This document shows, in pieces, positions 60,016-64,000 of a stretch of DNA of 64,000 bases. Positions within the stretch are counted from its first letter, which is position 1. Each line of letters begins with the position of its first letter. The DNA comes from Bacteroidales bacterium (GTDB taxonomy: Bacteria > Bacteroidota > Bacteroidia > Bacteroidales > GCA-2711565): the NCBI GenBank assembly GCA_028280405.1, contig JANQLW010000054.1, positions 1 to 64,000 on the forward strand, given 5' to 3'. The position numbers were made by a program, and so were the translations under genes. The notes under the pieces are model-generated. The model searched no databases. It was not told the origin of the DNA and saw nothing but the letters and a program-made list of their open reading frames with translations.

Positions 60016-60035
60016 TATAAGATTTCAGATGTTTT

Positions 60036-61682
60036 TTAGATCAACTGTCTTAGCTTCGGACCTGCTTCCACAAGCCTTTTCCCTTCTTCATTATCTGTAA
60101 AACTTTCAAAATTGTATATAAATTTTTCTGCTAAACTAAGTGCAGCTTCATCCCATGCATGAGCATCTCTCCAAAGATTTCTTGGATTCAGGATTGCACT
60201 GTTTACACCTTTTACAGATTTAGGAATATTCAGTCCAAAGATTGGCAAAGTTTCAAATTCTGCTTTATCAATACTACTGTCAAGAATTGCATCTATTATT
60301 GTACGGGTTGATTTAAGGTCGATTCTTTTTCCTATACCATAAGCACCGCCAATCCATCCGGTATTTACTAAATAAGCTTCTGCACCGTGTGCCTCCATTT
60401 TATGTGTAAGCTCTTCAGCATATTTGGTAGGATGAAGCAATAAAAATGCTGCACCAAAACAAGCAGAAAAGCTAGGCTTAGGTTCTGTAATTCCTCTTTC
60501 GGTTCCGGCTACTTTGGCAGTATAACCACTTAAAAAGTGATATTTAGTTTGATCTTTTGTAAGTTTCGCAACTGGTGGTAAAACCCCAAAAGCATCAGCA
60601 GTTAAGAAGATGACTTTTTTAGCATGTCCTGCTTTTGATACAGGTTTTACAATATTTTCAATATGGTAGATGGGATATGAAACCCTGGTATTTTCAGTTT
60701 TAGAGCTGTCTGAAAAATCAAGAGCTCCAGTGTTTTTATCATATACACAATTTTCCAATAATGCATCACGTTTGATTGCGTGGAAAATATCCGGTTCTTT
60801 CTCTTCACTAAGGTCTATGCATTTTGCATAACAACCTCCTTCAAAATTAAAGATGCCATCGTCATCCCAGCCGTGTTCGTCATCACCAATTAAAGCACGT
60901 TTTGGATCTGCCGATAAAGTTGTTTTTCCGGTACCAGACAACCCAAAAAAGATTGCAGTATCGCCGTCTTTTCCAACATTTGCCGAGCAATGCATTGCAG
61001 CAATGTTATTCAAAGGCAAATAATAGTTCATAATTGAGAAGATGCCTTTTTTCATTTCTCCTCCGTACCATGTACCTCCAATTACAGCCATTTTATGTCG
61101 TACATTAAATACGGCATATACCTCACTGTTTAATCCCATATCTTTCCAGTAAGGATTTGTTGTTTTTGAGGCATTCATTACCACGAAATCAGGGATAAAG
61201 TCTTTTAATTCTTCATCGCTAGGGCGGATAAACATATTTTTTACAAAGTGTGCCTGCCATGCAACTTCCATAATGAAACGAACTTTCATACGGCTGTTTT
61301 CATTGGCACCAGCATAAGCATCCATTACATAAAGTTTCTTATTGGAAAGCTGTTTTGCACTATGTTTTTTTAGAATTTCCCAATTTGCAGGAGATACAGG
61401 TTTATTATCAGAAGACTTTCTTTCAGGATTTGTCCACCAGATATTTCCCCTTGAATCAGGGTGTTTAACGATGTATTTATCTTTAGGTGAACGGCCTGTA
61501 AAGATTCCGGTATCTACGTTTACTGCACCGGTATTGGTTACAAATCCTTTTTCATATCCTTTAAGATCAGGATTTGTTTCATGTTTGTATAGTTCTTCAT
61601 AGGATAGATTGTGATAGATGTCTCGAATATCAGTTATCCCATAAGAGCTAAGCTCTGAGTAAAGTTTGTGTGATTGATCCAT
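60036..61682 (-). CDS. pckA: Phosphoenolpyruvate carboxykinase (ATP)
   Basis: [54 protein letters not shown]. Confidence 0.96.
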   Translation of the reverse strand: MDQSHKLYSELSSYGITDIRDIYHNLSYEELYKHETNPDLKGYEKGFVTNTGAVNVDTGIFTGRSPKDKYIVKHPDSRGNIWWTNPERKSSDNKPVSPANWEILKKHSAKQLSNKKLYVMDAYAGANENSRMKVRFIMEVAWQAHFVKNMFIRPSDEELKDFIPDFVVMNASKTTNPYWKDMGLNSEVYAVFNVRHKMAVIGGTWYGGEMKKGIFSIMNYYLPLNNIAAMHCSANVGKDGDTAIFFGLSGTGKTTLSADPKRALIGDDEHGWDDDGIFNFEGGCYAKCIDLSEEKEPDIFHAIKRDALLENCVYDKNTGALDFSDSSKTENTRVSYPIYHIENIVKPVSKAGHAKKVIFLTADAFGVLPPVAKLTKDQTKYHFLSGYTAKVAGTERGITEPKPSFSACFGAAFLLLHPTKYAEELTHKMEAHGAEAYLVNTGWIGGAYGIGKRIDLKSTRTIIDAILDSSIDKAEFETLPIFGLNIPKSVKGVNSAILNPRNLWRDAHAWDEAALSLAEKFIYNFESFTDNEEGKRLVEAGPKLRQLI

Positions 61683-61787
61683 GCGGCTAAGTTTTGAGCG
61701 TATATAATAATGTTATATATGTTGATGTTTATATCAAAGTTATTAAATAATGATTTAGAAACCAATCTAAACAGCGGAAAATGAAAA

Positions 61788-61812
61788 AAGTAGCTCATTT
61801 GAGAGCTACTTT
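61788..61812 (-). terminator. Intrinsic terminator downstream of ppdK
   Basis: AAAGTAGCTC-atttga... stem with GAGCTACTTT; minus strand ends TTTTTT. Confidence 0.8.
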
Positions 61813-61838
61813 CTCAAATCATGTTTAAATGATAATAA

Positions 61839-64000
61839 TTATGCCTGTTTAATGGCAGCCTGGGCTGCAGCTAATCTTGCAATTGGTACACGATATGGGC
61901 TACAACTTACATAGTTAAATCCAACTGAGTGACAGAATTCAACTGATGATGGCTCTCCGCCATGCTCACCACAAATGCCTATTTTAATATCCGGACGGGT
62001 TTTTCTTCCTTTTTCGGCAGCAACTTGTAGTAATTGTCCAACACCTTCCTGATCCAATATTTCAAATGGGTCATGTTCAAGGATACCCTTGTCTATATAG
62101 ATAGGTAAGAATTTACCGGCATCATCTCTTGAGTAACCAAAAGTCATTTGAGTAAGGTCATTTGTACCAAATGAGAAGAATTCGGCAGATTCTGCAATTT
62201 GATCAGCTGTTAATGCTGCACGAGGAATCTCAATCATTGTACCAACTAAGTAGTCAATTTTTTCTCCTCTTTCCTCAAATACTTTTTCTGCAATTGTTCT
62301 TACAATATCTTCCTGCATCTTTAGCTCTTTTTTAGTACCAGTTAATGGAACCATAATTTCAGGTTTTGCAACGATACCTTTAGCTTTTAAGTTCAGCGCT
62401 GCTTCAATAATAGCACGAGCCTGCATTTCAGTAATTTCAGGATAAGTGTTCCCTAAACGACATCCACGGTGACCAAGCATAGGATTAAATTCAGCTAAAT
62501 CTTCAACTTTTTTCTTAACCTCTGCTACAGTGATTCCCATTTGATCAGCCATTTCTTTTTGGTTCTCATTTTCGTGAGGAACAAATTCGTGTAATGGAGG
62601 ATCCAGTAAACGAACTGTAACAGGAAGATCCTGCATGGCTTCGAAAATACCTTCGAAATCTTCTCTCTGAATATTTAATAATTTTTTAAGAGCTTCTCTT
62701 CTTCCTGCTTCATCATCGGCAAGGATCATTTCACGCATTGCAATAATACGATCTCCTTCAAAGAACATATGTTCTGTACGGCATAAACCAATACCTTGGG
62801 CTCCGAAATTACGTGCTACCGTTGAATCTTTTGGAGTGTCAGCATTCGTTCTGACTAACATTGTAGAATATTTATCAGCTAATTCCATTAATTCTCCAAA
62901 GTCACCACTAAGTTCAGGTTCAATCGTTTTGATTTTACCGTCATATACTTCACCGGTTGATCCGTTAAGAGAAATCCATTCTCCTTCTTTGAATACTCTT
63001 CCGTCAACAGTTAAAGTTCTTTCTTTATAGTTTATCTCCAAACTGCCAGCACCGGAAACACAACATTTACCCATACCACGGGCAACAACAGCAGCGTGAG
63101 AAGTCATTCCTCCACGAGCAGTTAAAATACCTTTAGCTACATTCATACCTTTAAGATCTTCAGGAGAAGTTTCGATACGAACCAAGATTGTATCTTTGCC
63201 CTGAGCTGCCCATTCTTCTGCTTCGTCAGCGTGGAAAACAATTTGTCCGGTTGAAGCACCTGGAGAAGCAGGAAGCCCTTTAGCCACTACATTTGCATCT
63301 TTAATTGCTTGTGTATCAAATACAGGGTGTAATAATTCATCTAATTTATTAGGATCAACACGTAATAACGCATCTTTTTCAGAAATCTTACCTTCTTTAA
63401 GCATATCCATAGCTATTTTTACCATAGCTGCTCCGGTACGTTTTCCATTACGAGTTTGTAATAACCATAGTTTACCATCCTGAATAGTGAACTCAAGGTC
63501 TTGCATATCAGAATAGTGGTCTTCTAATTTTTGTTGAGTTGCATCTAATTCTTTGTAAATTTCTGGCATTGCTTCTTCTAATGAAGGGAATTTAGCAGCT
63601 CTTTCTTCTTCAGAAATATTAGCCAGTTTTGCCCATCTTTTAGAGCCTTCCAATGTAATTTGTTGCGGTGTACGAATACCTGCAACAACGTCTTCACCTT
63701 GTGCATCAATTAAGTATTCTCCATTGAAAATATCTTCACCGGTACCAGCATCACGGGTAAAAGCAACTCCGGTTCCAGAGTTTTTACCCATATTCCCAAA
63801 TACCATTGCTTGTACGTTCACAGCAGTTCCCCATTCAGCAGGAATATTTTCTAAACGACGATAAAGAATAGCTCTTTCATTCATCCAGCTATTGAAAACA
63901 GCCATTACTGAGCCCCAAAGTTGTTCCCATGGATCAGTAGGAAAATCCTGACCTGTTTGCGTTTTTACTGCAGCTTTAAATTCAGCTACCATTTCTTTAA
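61839..64000 (-). CDS. ppdK: Pyruvate, phosphate dikinase (5' end beyond window)
   Basis: ILTARGGMTSHAAVVARGMGKCCVSG, GIGLCRTEHMFF, FSFGTNDLTQMTFGYSRDDAGKFL, KIGICGEHGGEPSSVEFCH; reading frame continues to the window edge. Confidence 0.95.
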   Translation of the reverse strand, partial: KEMVAEFKAAVKTQTGQDFPTDPWEQLWGSVMAVFNSWMNERAILYRRLENIPAEWGTAVNVQAMVFGNMGKNSGTGVAFTRDAGTGEDIFNGEYLIDAQGEDVVAGIRTPQQITLEGSKRWAKLANISEEERAAKFPSLEEAMPEIYKELDATQQKLEDHYSDMQDLEFTIQDGKLWLLQTRNGKRTGAAMVKIAMDMLKEGKISEKDALLRVDPNKLDELLHPVFDTQAIKDANVVAKGLPASPGASTGQIVFHADEAEEWAAQGKDTILVRIETSPEDLKGMNVAKGILTARGGMTSHAAVVARGMGKCCVSGAGSLEINYKERTLTVDGRVFKEGEWISLNGSTGEVYDGKIKTIEPELSGDFGELMELADKYSTMLVRTNADTPKDSTVARNFGAQGIGLCRTEHMFFEGDRIIAMREMILADDEAGRREALKKLLNIQREDFEGIFEAMQDLPVTVRLLDPPLHEFVPHENENQKEMADQMGITVAEVKKKVEDLAEFNPMLGHRGCRLGNTYPEITEMQARAIIEAALNLKAKGIVAKPEIMVPLTGTKKELKMQEDIVRTIAEKVFEERGEKIDYLVGTMIEIPRAALTADQIAESAEFFSFGTNDLTQMTFGYSRDDAGKFLPIYIDKGILEHDPFEILDQEGVGQLLQVAAEKGRKTRPDIKIGICGEHGGEPSSVEFCHSVGFNYVSCSPYRVPIARLAAAQAAIKQA

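Overview
This 64 kb, AT-rich window looks like a Bacteroidetes chromosome: SusC/SusD, FecI/FecR, DUF1599/DoxX neighbourhoods and TAnnTTTG-type promoters are present. Most of it is ordinary chromosomal gene content: parC, fprA, tsaD, tamB-like, AddA-like, hutI, ftcD, folP/cdaA, tpiA, prmA, plsY, dnaN, pckA and ppdK. Three regions stand out. (1) The left edge (1-251, minus) encodes a start-less fragment resembling the target-recognition domain of an Eco57I/PglX-type methylase. It lies directly beside a serine recombinase, which suggests an invertible specificity-switching locus continuing beyond the window. (2) An hmu-like haem-uptake operon (TonB receptor, HmuY, CobN-like HmuS, HmuT, HmuU, HmuV) is divergent from a hemerythrin / degenerate-receiver LuxR pair and a flavodoxin-DUF2023 cluster. 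Three intergenic sites in this locus share a 19-nt box, TCCC-N7-R-GGGATTG; in two of them it sits exactly 20 nt upstream of a perfect TAATTTTG promoter element. I think this is a candidate undescribed iron/haem regulon. (3) A FecI-FecR-SusC-SusD-TlpA locus carries several palindromic repeats, including one translated in frame inside FecR and one encoding the C-terminus of the sigma factor. No tRNA, rRNA or CRISPR array was recognised. All family assignments come from reading motifs by eye; no searches were run.
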